Of a stretch of 64,000 nt of DNA, positions 17,378 to 25,540 are shown in pieces (within the stretch, counting starts at the first letter, position 1; every line of letters starts with the position of its first letter). The position numbers were made by a program, and so were the translations under genes. Source of the stretch: SZUA-442 sp051011415. Lineage in GTDB: Bacteria > Actinomycetota > Acidimicrobiia > Spongiisociales > UBA5794. The notes beneath the pieces were generated by a model, which did no database searches, had not been told where the DNA came from, and was given only the letters and a program-made list of their open reading frames with translations. The stretch spans positions 1-64,000 of the forward strand of contig JBPCTY010000060.1 in the NCBI GenBank assembly GCA_051011415.1, written 5' to 3'.

Positions 17378-19291
17378 CTAGGTGATGCCTTCGGCCCTCG
17401 CAGCCGTGATGCCGGCCTCGACAGGGGGCAGCGCCTCGGGAGCCTTGAGCCGAATGGAACCATCCGCAGCGTGCTCCCACTTGGGTACATCGTGGAGAAC
17501 CTCGATGACCTCGTCTGCGCCAAGCGTTTCTCGATCCATCAGCGCATCGGCGATGCGATGGAGGGCCTCTTCATGTGTCGCAAGAATGGTGCGAGCCTCG
17601 TCGTGAGCCTGCGTGATGAGGAAGCGGACCTCCTCATCGATAGAGGCAGCGACTTCGTTGGATAGATCCTGGCCCTTCGAGTAGTCGCGTCCGAGGAAGA
17701 CTTCACCCTCGGGCGTTCCGTATCGCAGTGGACCGAGCTTCTCGGACATGCCGTATTCCATGACCATCTTGCGAGCGATGCTTGTCGCTTTCTCAATGTC
17801 GTTAGAAGCTCCGGTGGTTGGGTCGACGAAGATCAGCTCCTCAGCGGTCCGGCCTCCGAGCAACATCGCAAGCTGATCGATCATCTCCGACCTGCGTGCG
17901 TAGTACTTGTCCTCAAGCGGAAGCGCCATCGTGTAGCCGCCTGCGCGCCCTCGCGGAATGATCGTGACCTTGTGAATTGGGTCTGCGTTCGGAAGGGCAT
18001 AACCGACCAATGCGTGCCCACCTTCGTGGTACGCCGTGATCTTCCTCTCCTGTTCGGACATGACCCTGCTCTTGCGTTCTGGGCCCGCGATAACTCTTTC
18101 GATTGCCTCTTCAAGAGTCGGCATCGTGATCTTGTCGTCGTCGCGCCGGGCTGCAAGAAGCGCTGCCTCGTTGATCAGGTTTGCGAGATCGGCACCGGTG
18201 AACCCTGGCGTCTGACGTGCGAGAATGGACAGCTCAATGTCTCCGGCGAGCGGCTTGCCCTTTGCGTGGACTTCGAGAATCTTCTCCCGACCGACGAGGT
18301 CTGGTCGGTCGACCACGATCTGCCTGTCGAAACGGCCTGGCCGCAATAGGGCGGGATCGAGAATGTCGGGACGGTTGGTCGATGCGATGACGATCACGCC
18401 GGACTTCACGTCGAAGCCATCGAGCTCGACGAGTAGCTGGTTGAGCGTCTGCTCGCGCTCATCGTGGCCACCACCAAGACCGGCACCACGATGTCGGCCC
18501 ACTGCGTCAATCTCATCTATGAAGACGATGGAAGGCGCATTCTGTTTTGCCTGATCAAACAGATCACGCACCCGGGATGCACCGACGCCCACAAACATTT
18601 CGACGAAGTCGGAGCCGGAGATGGAGTAGAACGGAACGTTCGCCTCACCAGCCACCGCACGGGCAAGCAAGGTCTTTCCTGTTCCAGGGGGGCCGTACAG
18701 CAGGACGCCCTTGGGGATCTTCGCTCCCATGGCGCGGAACTTCTGAGGATGTGCGAGGAATTCTTTGATCTCTTCAAGCTCCTCGACGGCTTCGTCGGCT
18801 CCCGCCACGTCGGAGAACAGAACTTTCGGAGCGTCCTTTGAGACCTGCTTCGCCTTCGACTTGCCGAACTGCATGACGCGGTTTCCGCCACCCTGCATCT
18901 GCATGATGATGAAGATGAACAGACCAAAGATGAGCAGGTACGGCAGGATCGAGGTCAGGAACCACTCAAAGAGCGTCGGGTTCTCGGCATCAACAGTGAA
19001 AGTGACATCCGCCTCTTGCAGCTTCTCTGTGAGCGTTGCTGCGTAGTCAGCTGGATACCTAACGAGGATGTCGACCTCTTCGCCGTCGACGATTGCGGTG
19101 CCGGTGAGTTCGTTCGACCTGTCCTTCATAAGAAGGTCCTGGTTCACATCACCGGTGGCGAGATACGCCTCGAAGTCACTGAGGGACAATTCGGTCGGCT
19201 GTGTCGCCTGATTGAAGACGAGCTGGAAGCCCATCACCACGAGGAATATCACGGCGAGGTACACGAGGATTGTTCTCGCGGTCCTGTTCAC
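17378..19291 (-). CDS. ftsH: ATP-dependent zinc metalloprotease FtsH
   Basis: A 637-residue membrane AAA+ protease degrading misfolded or regulatory membrane proteins. One transmembrane segment lies at ~8-26 and a second at ~108-128, flanking a periplasmic-side domain. The AAA module follows, with Walker A GPPGTGKTLLAR and Walker B IVFIDEIDAVG. The second region of homology is TNRPDILDPALLRPGRFD, and the M41 protease zinc site is HEGGH (near residue 415). The pore motif (ISGSDFVEMFVGVGASRVR) is intact. The start is GTG with AGGAGC seven bases ahead. It follows hpt after 100 bases and leads directly into folP. Confidence 0.97.
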   Translation of the reverse strand: MNRTARTILVYLAVIFLVVMGFQLVFNQATQPTELSLSDFEAYLATGDVNQDLLMKDRSNELTGTAIVDGEEVDILVRYPADYAATLTEKLQEADVTFTVDAENPTLFEWFLTSILPYLLIFGLFIFIIMQMQGGGNRVMQFGKSKAKQVSKDAPKVLFSDVAGADEAVEELEEIKEFLAHPQKFRAMGAKIPKGVLLYGPPGTGKTLLARAVAGEANVPFYSISGSDFVEMFVGVGASRVRDLFDQAKQNAPSIVFIDEIDAVGRHRGAGLGGGHDEREQTLNQLLVELDGFDVKSGVIVIASTNRPDILDPALLRPGRFDRQIVVDRPDLVGREKILEVHAKGKPLAGDIELSILARQTPGFTGADLANLINEAALLAARRDDDKITMPTLEEAIERVIAGPERKSRVMSEQERKITAYHEGGHALVGYALPNADPIHKVTIIPRGRAGGYTMALPLEDKYYARRSEMIDQLAMLLGGRTAEELIFVDPTTGASNDIEKATSIARKMVMEYGMSEKLGPLRYGTPEGEVFLGRDYSKGQDLSNEVAASIDEEVRFLITQAHDEARTILATHEEALHRIADALMDRETLGADEVIEVLHDVPKWEHAADGSIRLKAPEALPPVEAGITAARAEGIT

Positions 19292-19391
19292 GTTGCTCCT
19301 ATGGATTGCGACTACATACTTCGTCAGCCTTGGGCTGTCGAAACGTGTTGCAATGGTACGCCGAACCTACGTCAAGTTCGCGAGTTGGCGG

Positions 19392-19916
19392 TTACTCAAC
19401 ACCCTCTACTTCGGCAACGTATGGAAGGTTCCTGAACTTCCCATCGAAGTCGAGGCCGTAGCCAACGACAAACTTCGGCGGGATGTGGAATCCTTCGTAC
19501 TTGACCTCGAGCGGAGGCCGTTCAATGCCATCCTTGATGAGGAGTGCAGCAAGCGACAGGCTCGCTGGCTTTCGCACTCGAAGGTTCTTGAGCAGATAGT
19601 GGAGGGTCAGACCGGTGTCAACGATGTCTTCGACGATGAGAACGTCCCTACCGGCGATCTCTTGATCGAGGTCCTTCAGGATCCGAACGACACCCGAACT
19701 CTTCGTGGCTGAGCCATACGACGAGACCGCCATGAAGTCGAACTCGACCGGAAGGTCGATGTGTCTGGCGAGGTCAGCCATGACGACGAATGCACCTTTG
19801 AGGATGCCGACCAGAAGAAGATCACGCCCTTCGTAGTCCTTCGTGATCTGTGCGCCCATCTCCGCCAGCTTGGCGTCGATTTCTTCGGCTGAAATCACAA
19901 CGTTCCCGATGTTCAC
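19392..19916 (-). CDS. hpt: Hypoxanthine phosphoribosyltransferase
   Basis: A 174-residue purine salvage enzyme converting hypoxanthine/guanine and PRPP to IMP/GMP. Marks: LLLVGILKGAFVVMADL near the N-terminus, the PRPP-binding loop VLIVEDIVDTGLTL, and the C-terminal PKFVVGYGLDFDGKFRNLP with the invariant GLDYxxxxR pattern (Tyr is Phe here). Start chosen at GTG 19916, which gives a normal-length protein and a GTGA overlap with the tilS stop; a longer frame to 19973 lies inside tilS. Adjacent tilS-hpt-ftsH is a widespread bacterial order. Confidence 0.96.
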   Translation of the reverse strand: MNIGNVVISAEEIDAKLAEMGAQITKDYEGRDLLLVGILKGAFVVMADLARHIDLPVEFDFMAVSSYGSATKSSGVVRILKDLDQEIAGRDVLIVEDIVDTGLTLHYLLKNLRVRKPASLSLAALLIKDGIERPPLEVKYEGFHIPPKFVVGYGLDFDGKFRNLPYVAEVEGVE

Positions 19917-21217
19917 TGGTGCACTTCCCGCTCGATAATGACTGCTTGTTCGCCGTGCGCTGGGACGGCCCAAGCCGCCGTTCGCACTCCGGCAATGGCT
20001 GCGATTCTGCCACCAACTGTGAGCACGAGCGAAACGGGCCGTTGAGAGCGATGTACGCCGGAGACTCGGAGGAGCTCTTTCACTGGAGTATGCCCGGCTC
20101 CAATATCGATACGATCCCCCGGTTCAGGGCCTCGTGCGACGAGCTCGTCCGCGATGTCCAAACGCAGAAGGGTCTTCCGACCACCGCCCAAGACCGGGCC
20201 AGGGATCGCAGTCCGCACGCCGTACGACTGGCCGCACCACTGGAACGACCCAGGCGTCTGAACCCTGACGGGAGTTTCTGCTGAGGCCGTCGGTCCGATG
20301 ACCACGAGCGGTCCGGTATTGGTGGCGGTGATGGCCGCGGAAAGCTGAGCCGTCTTGCCGTCATCGGCACAGGCAATCACCGCTCGCACGTCGCTGGACG
20401 TCCAGCGAAAACCATCGAGCATGCCAAACGATCTCAGTACTGCCCGCGACGCAATCGGTTCCGGGGCGGTGGAGATCGCTGCTGCCGACAACCACACACG
20501 GTCGCCTTCCAGCCGAACCGGGATCATCGCTGCAACCTCGTCCAGCACTGCACTGTCTACAGCAATCAGCGTTGCGCTCCGGGCAACACCGCTCGTGGCA
20601 TCAGGAATTGCATCGCCGAGGGCAGGGAGCACGTCAAGGCGCACTCGGACTCTCTCGAAGCGCGATTCCAAGTTGGCCGGATCATCGACGTACATCAGAC
20701 CAAGGCTGTCAGCCAGTTGGCGAAGATCCGCCCGCCCGAAGGAAAGGAGCGGTCGGTGCCAGCCGTCACGGCGTGCTGGGATGCCCGAGATGCCGAGCGC
20801 TCCCGATCCGTGGGCCATTCGCATGAGCACGGTTTCCGCTTGATCATCCTTGGTATGCCCGAGCAGGCCAGCATCGTCATCGCCGAGCACGTCGGTGAGC
20901 GCTGCGTACCGAGCATCGCGAGCCCGCTCCTCAAGGTTCGGGCCGTCGGCTACCGGCGCATCGAGCACGGTGAGAGGTACACCAAGGGACAGACACAGTT
21001 CGGTTGCGCTCTTCTCAAGCATCGTTGAACCAGCCAGCCCGTGAGCCACAAAGACTGCACGTGACCATGCTCCGTCATCAATGGCGACACTCGCCGCAAG
21101 AAGCACTGCAGAGTCTGCCCCTCCGCCAAGCGCCACGACGCGTGCACTGCCGCCTGCCATGCCGGAGACGGCGGTCGATACGTGCGGGAGGGTCAGCCCG
21201 CCATCCGGTCGAGCCAT
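19913..21217 (-). CDS. tilS: tRNA(Ile)-lysidine synthetase
   Basis: A 434-residue TilS, which converts C34 of the CAU-anticodon tRNA-Ile to lysidine. The N-terminal PP-loop is ALGGGADSAVLLAAS, with the first Ser of the usual SGGxDS replaced by Gly. GHTKDDQAETVLMRM and GISGIPARRDGWHRPLL (substrate lysine/ATP region) follow. The C-terminal domain ends with HTPVKELLRVSGV and IAGVRTAAW, as in full-length TilS. The chosen ATG (21217) overlaps the metallopeptidase 3' end by 25 nt; the longer frame from 21292 adds nothing family-like. The 3' end overlaps hpt by 4 nt. Confidence 0.92.
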   Translation of the reverse strand: MARPDGGLTLPHVSTAVSGMAGGSARVVALGGGADSAVLLAASVAIDDGAWSRAVFVAHGLAGSTMLEKSATELCLSLGVPLTVLDAPVADGPNLEERARDARYAALTDVLGDDDAGLLGHTKDDQAETVLMRMAHGSGALGISGIPARRDGWHRPLLSFGRADLRQLADSLGLMYVDDPANLESRFERVRVRLDVLPALGDAIPDATSGVARSATLIAVDSAVLDEVAAMIPVRLEGDRVWLSAAAISTAPEPIASRAVLRSFGMLDGFRWTSSDVRAVIACADDGKTAQLSAAITATNTGPLVVIGPTASAETPVRVQTPGSFQWCGQSYGVRTAIPGPVLGGGRKTLLRLDIADELVARGPEPGDRIDIGAGHTPVKELLRVSGVHRSQRPVSLVLTVGGRIAAIAGVRTAAWAVPAHGEQAVIIEREVHQ

Positions 21218-22233
21218 GCGGCGGGATCCTGGATCTCTTCGAGGGTCGGCAACGCTTCCGGGGACTCCCACGCCATGTCGAGGGATTCCCACGATGCCTT
21301 GTGCTCGACTCCACGAATGAAGGCAGCGCCGAGCTCGTACTGTTTCATCTTCATTTCCATGCCGATGAACCGCATCATGGCTGCGTTCTTCGGATCCTTG
21401 CGCCTGGCGGTGAGTACGTGTGACATGCGCCGCACATCGACGATCTCCCTATCGCCGATCCGATCCATAACGACATGGCCATGCCCTTCAAGAAGTGACA
21501 TCAGGGCCTGCACCCGGTCAAGGACGCCGCGCTGATCGTGGCTTGCCAAGAGTCCAAGGATTCCTGCATCACCAATCGGGTCTTCGTCGTTCTCCATTGC
21601 CGTCCGAACATCGGTTGCGATTCGGTTGAGTCGTCCTTGCTCCTTTGCGCCATCGCCGACAAGATCGTCGACCAGACTCAGGAAGTACTCACGCATCCAA
21701 GGCACTCCCTTGAACTGTGCCCTGTGCGCACACTCATGGAGGGCTACCCAGAATCGGAAATGGGATGGGCGAAACTCATGCTGACGTTCCATCGACAACA
21801 CATTCGCACCAACGAAGAAGACCGAGTCTCCCACCTCATCTTCTCCCGATGGAAGCACGAGTTCGTATTGTCCGAGGACCCGCTTGGACAGGAATCCGAG
21901 CACAGCACCAAGTTCCGCTCCCATGACCCTTCCGGCGATACCAGGCGAACCTGCCTCGGATGCCTCTTCGTCGATTGCGTCCCTAAGCGGAGCAAGCAGC
22001 TCGGTAAACGCCCTGATGTTGGTGTCGACCCAGTCAGCTCTGCTGACGACTTGGACATCGGGTTCCCCTGGGAGTTCAAGACCCGTCTCATCGGCAACCA
22101 GATCCGAAGCTCTCGCAACGTAACCGGGTGCGTCAAGAACGAACCGTCGCTCGTGGTAGGTGCCAGCAAGCGGATAGTCGCCGGCGAATCGGCTCGCAAC
22201 GGTTGTGGCCGTGTCCCAATGGATCTTGCTCAT
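21193..22233 (-). CDS. Zinc-dependent metalloprotease-like protein (DUF2342 family)
   Basis: A 346-residue protein of an actinobacterial family sometimes labelled F420-biosynthesis-associated or zinc-dependent metalloprotease. The HExxH-type zinc site is LHECAHRAQF (~168-177), with a Glu-containing helix (GHGHVVMDRIGD, ~250) that could give further ligands. No signal peptide is seen, so it is probably cytosolic. Members of this family are regularly encoded just upstream of tilS. Natural substrate unknown; a role in F420 metabolism is not supported by any neighbour here. Confidence 0.85.
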   Translation of the reverse strand: MSKIHWDTATTVASRFAGDYPLAGTYHERRFVLDAPGYVARASDLVADETGLELPGEPDVQVVSRADWVDTNIRAFTELLAPLRDAIDEEASEAGSPGIAGRVMGAELGAVLGFLSKRVLGQYELVLPSGEDEVGDSVFFVGANVLSMERQHEFRPSHFRFWVALHECAHRAQFKGVPWMREYFLSLVDDLVGDGAKEQGRLNRIATDVRTAMENDEDPIGDAGILGLLASHDQRGVLDRVQALMSLLEGHGHVVMDRIGDREIVDVRRMSHVLTARRKDPKNAAMMRFIGMEMKMKQYELGAAFIRGVEHKASWESLDMAWESPEALPTLEEIQDPAAWLDRMAG

Positions 22234-22276
22234 GAAGCGAGCCTACGGGTCTGCCGGGATGGAGAGGACAGGCGCG

Positions 22277-22594
22277 CTAGTCCGCAACAACCTTGTACCG
22301 GTGCCGGATCGACCGGTTGTAGCCGATGATCAGACCGATGATCAGGATGATCGTGCCGATCACGATGGCTGGGTAGATGAATCGTGCGGTCCACGGTTGC
22401 TCTTCCTCTTCGACCTCGACGGGAGGAATCACGATTGCCGGAGCTTCGCCGTCCGCGAAGGGGTCCGCAATCGTCGTCGTGGTGACCTGTTCCTCTTCGC
22501 CGCCGGTGTCCTCGGTGGCGAGCGCTGGTGCCATCATCGCGAATGTGGCAAGGACGATGGCGGCGAGTAGGCCGAGACGGTAGAACCGGTTCAT
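22277..22594 (-). CDS. Small secreted/anchored protein with C-terminal TM helix
   Basis: A 105-residue protein not recognised. MNRFYRLGLLAAIVLATFA forms a signal peptide ending near ALATED. A short acidic, Thr-containing spacer (with TTTT) follows, then a single transmembrane helix at ~73-92 and a basic tail ending RHRYKVVAD. Start chosen at ATG 22594 because the signal peptide begins there; the frame extends to 22843 but that part is low-complexity and lies across a terminator hairpin. It could be an Ig-less relative of other anchored proteins here. Confidence 0.65.
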   Translation of the reverse strand: MNRFYRLGLLAAIVLATFAMMAPALATEDTGGEEEQVTTTTIADPFADGEAPAIVIPPVEVEEEEQPWTARFIYPAIVIGTIILIIGLIIGYNRSIRHRYKVVAD

Positions 22595-22661
22595 GAACCG
22601 TGAGAATAGACGGACGCCGGGACCTTCATGTTTCTCCGGGCCGCCAGGAAGGCCAACGCAG

Positions 22662-22687
22662 AGAGGCACCGGGTGTCCGGTGCCTCT
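22662..22687 (-). terminator. Terminator hairpin after the 65-residue zinc protein gene
   Basis: A perfect 11-bp stem (AGAGGCACCGG) with a 4-base loop lies 35 bases beyond the stop at 22723. The minus-strand side ends in GCCTCT followed by CTGCG, so there is no long T-run, which is common in actinobacteria. Confidence 0.75.
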
Positions 22688-22722
22688 GTGCTGTGCGAGA
22701 TCTGGTTGCTTGGGAGTGGTTT

Positions 22723-22920
22723 CTAGGCCTCTGCCTTGACGATGCGGCCACGGAGACGTGGGTACTTCGTTGGGGCGTGTGCGTAGCACCATTCGCGCCT
22801 GTTGTACTGCGAGAGGGTTGTCGTACAGCCCTTCTGCTCGCATTCGCGCTTCTTCGCGTACGTCTTCGGTGCACGGGTGGCGCCGGTGAATTTCCGGCCT
22901 TTGAGAGCTGTGTCCTGCAT
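22723..22920 (-). CDS. Small zinc-ribbon-like protein
   Basis: A 65-residue, strongly basic protein not recognised. It contains C-x4-C (CEQKGC) and, 13 residues on, C-x2-H (CYAH), a plausible zinc site. The context ends RRIVKAEA-like with Arg/Lys-rich flanks, suggesting nucleic-acid or ribosome binding. The gene stands alone between rsrA and a clear terminator, and its composition matches its neighbours, so I regard it as real. The AGGTCGCC just upstream of the ATG is a weak ribosome-binding match. Confidence 0.65.
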   Translation of the reverse strand: MQDTALKGRKFTGATRAPKTYAKKRECEQKGCTTTLSQYNRREWCYAHAPTKYPRLRGRIVKAEA

Positions 22921-22958
22921 GGCGACCTCCGGTTATTGGGTGTCAGGGACCCCGGTCG

Positions 22959-23207
22959 TCAGCAGTCAGGGCCCCCGTTTTTACGTTCTTGTTGTATTAA
23001 CGCTCGGAGTTGGTCGAAAAGTTCCTCAGGAGGAGCAGATTTTCCAGATTCGGCGATTTTTGTCTTCAGCGAACGCTCGAACTCGTATGCATCGACACAT
23101 CCGCCGCATCTCTTGAGATGCAGCGAAATACGTGCTCGGCGCGTCACAGTGAGCTCCTGATCGATGTACTGATATACGTACTCGACTGCGTTTTCGCATC
23201 CGCTCAT
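22959..23207 (-). CDS. rsrA: RsrA-type zinc-binding anti-sigma factor
   Basis: An 82-residue ZAS-family anti-sigma factor. The zinc motif is H-x3-C-x2-C (HLKRCGGC), with an additional Cys in MSGCENAVEYVY. In RsrA these thiols sense disulphide stress, releasing the sigma factor when oxidised. The start at ATG 23207 gives an ATGA overlap with the sigma gene, the usual arrangement. A longer frame to 23249 would run inside sigR. The C-terminus has an extra Cys (GGPDC). Partner is the sigma factor at 23204-23800. Confidence 0.92.
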   Translation of the reverse strand: MSGCENAVEYVYQYIDQELTVTRRARISLHLKRCGGCVDAYEFERSLKTKIAESGKSAPPEELFDQLRALIQQERKNGGPDC

Positions 23208-23800
23208 GGCGTTGGCTCCACTAGTCCGTGTTCGACTGCCAGGTTCCACAACTTCCTTTGGAGCGCTTTTCTTCCCCGATGTAGCCGAGACATGACGGTT
23301 CCAATGGGAACATCAAGGATTTCGGCGATCTCTTTGTACGAGAATCCTTCGACATCCGCGTAGATCACCGGCAACCTGAAGTTCTCCGGCAGGCTTTCGA
23401 TCGCCTCAACAATGTCCTCATCCACGAACATGTCGAGTGCTGTGCGTTCGGCACTCTCGCTTGCGCCAGATTGCTCGCCGAGCCTCCTGAACAAGTACAT
23501 GTCCTGGAGCTCACCGAGCTCGACCTCACTCGGTCTTCGCTGCTTTTTGCGGTACTTGTTGATATAGGTGTTGGTGAGGATGCGATACAGCCAAGCCTTG
23601 AGGTTCGTCCCGGCTTCGAACGAGTCGTAGGCCCGATAGGCCTTGAGGTAGGTCTCCTGAACGACATCCTCGGCGTCTGCAGGGTTGCGAGTCATGCGCA
23701 ACGCAGCCGAGTACAGCTGCGGTGCGAATTCCATCGCATCTGCCTCAAAGGTTGCCTGGTCCGCCATGTCGCTGAGGGTAACGACAGCACGGTGGTTCAC
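23204..23800 (-). CDS. sigR: SigR/RpoE-type ECF sigma factor
   Basis: A 198-residue group 4 sigma factor. Region 2 (~20-90) has RNPADAEDVVQETYLKAYRAY and LKAWLYRILTNTYINKYRK; region 4 (~135-190) has LPENFRLPVIYADVEGFSYKEIAEILDVPIGTVMSRLHRGR. This sequence style is that of SigR/SigH, which governs thiol-oxidative stress genes. The start is GTG at 23800; an ATG eleven codons on (23767) is an alternative, neither having a strong ribosome binding site. It is co-transcribed with rsrA. I did not find a SigR-type promoter ahead of it. Confidence 0.93.
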   Translation of the reverse strand: MNHRAVVTLSDMADQATFEADAMEFAPQLYSAALRMTRNPADAEDVVQETYLKAYRAYDSFEAGTNLKAWLYRILTNTYINKYRKKQRRPSEVELGELQDMYLFRRLGEQSGASESAERTALDMFVDEDIVEAIESLPENFRLPVIYADVEGFSYKEIAEILDVPIGTVMSRLHRGRKALQRKLWNLAVEHGLVEPTP

Positions 23801-23879
23801 CGTTCGGTGTTTTTGGGACCGGAGTTCGGCGCACCTTCGCTGTTGGGTGCGGACAGCTCGATGTGTTCGACCGTTGGGG

Positions 23880-24809
23880 TCAGCCCTCGTAATTGCTCAC
23901 GAAGTTGAACGTACGAATCGTTCCGAAGGCATCCTTTGCCTTGACCTTGAACGTCTGACCCTTTGGCGCCGACGGGAACTCAACCCGCACCCACCAATTG
24001 CCTTCGCCGTCCGCAGTCGTTGAGCCACTCCCGAAGTCGGACGTGATCTTCACGGTGGTTCCCGGCTTTGCGTAGCCGGAGAACTCGTCATACGGAACCG
24101 GTTCTTCGCACGAGCCATACTTCTGATGTGCGGTGAAATCCCAGGCGGCGGCCTTAGTCGTTGTCGTTTCTTTCGGCTCCGGCTTGTCGTAGTAGACGGT
24201 CATACGAACCTCAGCAACGTTGCCTGCAGCGTCCGTCGAGGCAAACACCACGCCGTTCGCCCCGCCCGCAAGAACGAGGTCGACAGACCATGCTCCGTCT
24301 GCGTTGACCTGCGCAGGGAACTTCCCGCTTGCCATGACACTTGCGCCGGCCTCGGTCTCACCCGTAAACGTGACGGTGCTGGCTTCGAGGTGTTCGCCAT
24401 TCTGCGGCGAAAGCACAACCAAATGCGGTGGGGTCACGTCAATGGGAGGGGCCTCTTCTGACGGCTCGTCCCCAACGACCGCTGCTGGCGTCTCTGTCGG
24501 GGGCTCAGTCGGTGTGGTTTCAACGACGGTCGTCGTGACCTGATCGTCGGCCGGTGTTGTCGTCGTGACTGCGGTCGTTGGCGGCTGAGTGGTGTCGGCA
24601 GGAACGTCATCCTCTGGCGAAGGGGCAAGCACCAGCACCGCAACGACGGCAATACCTGCAGTCGCACCGGCGACCGCATAGCGAAGCATCCTCCAAGTTG
24701 CGGCCGCGCCAGCGGCTGCACCAACCGTTCCAACAGGGACGGGAAGGTCCGAAACCGACTCATGGACAGCTTCGGCGGCAGAACGTGCGAGTGTGTCGAG
24801 CGAGTTCAT
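23880..24809 (-). CDS. Membrane-anchored Ig-like protein co-encoded with ECF sigma factor
   Basis: A 309-residue single-pass protein. A ~40-residue cytoplasmic start (MNSLDTLARSAAEAVHESV) leads to a transmembrane helix at ~44-63, then a Thr/Pro-rich spacer with TTTT runs. An Ig-like domain (~135-215; LVVLSPQNGEHLEASTVTF, ending MTVYYD) comes next, followed by a C-terminal domain with QKYGSCEEPVPYDEF. The ATG overlaps the sigma stop by 4 nt, so it is likely to control, or be controlled by, that sigma factor. It has no ZAS motif. It is a paralogue of the protein at 25541-26443: the last ~90 residues align with the same KYGSC/VPYD pattern. Role inferred; it could be the transmembrane anti-sigma factor. 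Confidence 0.8.
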   Translation of the reverse strand: MNSLDTLARSAAEAVHESVSDLPVPVGTVGAAAGAAATWRMLRYAVAGATAGIAVVAVLVLAPSPEDDVPADTTQPPTTAVTTTTPADDQVTTTVVETTPTEPPTETPAAVVGDEPSEEAPPIDVTPPHLVVLSPQNGEHLEASTVTFTGETEAGASVMASGKFPAQVNADGAWSVDLVLAGGANGVVFASTDAAGNVAEVRMTVYYDKPEPKETTTTKAAAWDFTAHQKYGSCEEPVPYDEFSGYAKPGTTVKITSDFGSGSTTADGEGNWWVRVEFPSAPKGQTFKVKAKDAFGTIRTFNFVSNYEG

Positions 24810-25375
24810 CGGTCTTCTCCCAGTACGGCGCCCAAGCGTTCCGCCAGGGTCTGGCGTCCCTTGTGGAGGTGGACTTTCACGGTGTTTGGTGAGCATTCGA
24901 GGATGTCGGCGATATCGGAGATCGAACGATCCTCCAGGTAGTGGAGGGCAACGGCCTGCGACTGACGCGTTGGCAGCCTCCGTACTGCATCCCAGAAGAC
25001 CTCTGCCTCTGCGGGAAGTGATGGCAAGACAGTTGCCTCTCTTCGCATCCCCCCGAGCTTGGCTAGGGCCTTTGTCTCCGACACTCGCCGTCGGAAACGC
25101 GACACCGACAGGTTCGACACGATCCGGCGAACCCATGCCTCAGGTTTGTCGTAGGCGCTGATTCGATCCCAATTGCGGTGCGCGGTCAGAAAGGCTTCCT
25201 GCGCGAGGTCTTCTGCAGCTGCGCTGCTTCCTGAGAGTGCGTATGCCAGGCCGACCACGGATCGGTACTCCCGTTCGTAGAAACGTTCGAAAGGTTCCCG
25301 AGCGCGAACCGCCGCAGCCGAAGACGCCGAGCCTTCGTCTGTGGCCGTCGATCGGTTGCTAGGTCGAACGGTCAT
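24806..25375 (-). CDS. ECF sigma factor (SigE-like)
   Basis: A 189-residue group 4 sigma factor. Region 2: FYEREYRSVVGLAYALSG, AAEDLAQEAFLTAHRNWDRI, PEAWVRRIVSNLSVSRFRRR. Region 4: LPTRQSQAVALHYLEDRSISDIADILECSPNTVKVHLHKGRQ. It is distinct from SigR above. It begins 10 bases downstream of a matched promoter (25385-25416) whose sequence is repeated in mirror image for the divergent gene. This is the usual pattern of autoregulation by an ECF factor. AGGTGA precedes the ATG. It is followed by the anchored Ig-like gene with a 4-nt overlap. Confidence 0.93.
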   Translation of the reverse strand: MTVRPSNRSTATDEGSASSAAAVRAREPFERFYEREYRSVVGLAYALSGSSAAAEDLAQEAFLTAHRNWDRISAYDKPEAWVRRIVSNLSVSRFRRRVSETKALAKLGGMRREATVLPSLPAEAEVFWDAVRRLPTRQSQAVALHYLEDRSISDIADILECSPNTVKVHLHKGRQTLAERLGAVLGEDR

Positions 25376-25384
25376 CTGTCACCT

Positions 25385-25416
25385 GTTACACGCACGGTGC
25401 ATCAGTCGGGTTTATC
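25385..25416 (-). promoter_or_regulatory. Candidate ECF promoter for the sigma/Ig-like operon
   Basis: Read on the minus strand: GATAAACC (25416-25409), 15 bases, GCGTGTAAC (25393-25385). Counted from AAC to CGT the gap is 17 bases, the classic ECF -35/-10 spacing. Exactly the same two boxes and spacing occur on the plus strand at 25455-25486 facing the opposite way, so this is unlikely to be chance. The sigma gene starts 10 bases beyond. Confidence 0.75.
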
Positions 25417-25454
25417 CAGATATCGGCACGGGCTCGAAAGAAAAGAAGGATTTC

Positions 25455-25486
25455 GATAAACCACCTGGTCGCCTCAAGCGTGTAAC
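25455..25486 (+). promoter_or_regulatory. Candidate ECF promoter for the divergent Ig-like gene
   Basis: GATAAACC (25455-25462), 15 bases, GCGTGTAAC (25478-25486), identical in both boxes and spacing to the minus-strand copy. It gives a leader of about 45-50 bases to the ATG at 25541, which has GAGAGGAC as ribosome binding site. It ties the gene to the neighbouring ECF sigma factor. Confidence 0.75.
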
Positions 25487-25540
25487 GGTTGGGCAGGGAG
25501 TCATGAGGGCATCGCATCAACATGCGAGAGGACAAGAACT

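Noticed and set aside
21218..21292. Longer tilS start (upstream ATG at 21292)
   Set aside because: The added residues overlap the metallopeptidase C-terminus and do not resemble TilS; the ATG at 21217 gives the normal N-terminus.
22595..22843. Extended N-terminus of the 105-residue membrane protein
   Set aside because: The extra residues cross a clear terminator hairpin and precede an obvious signal peptide.
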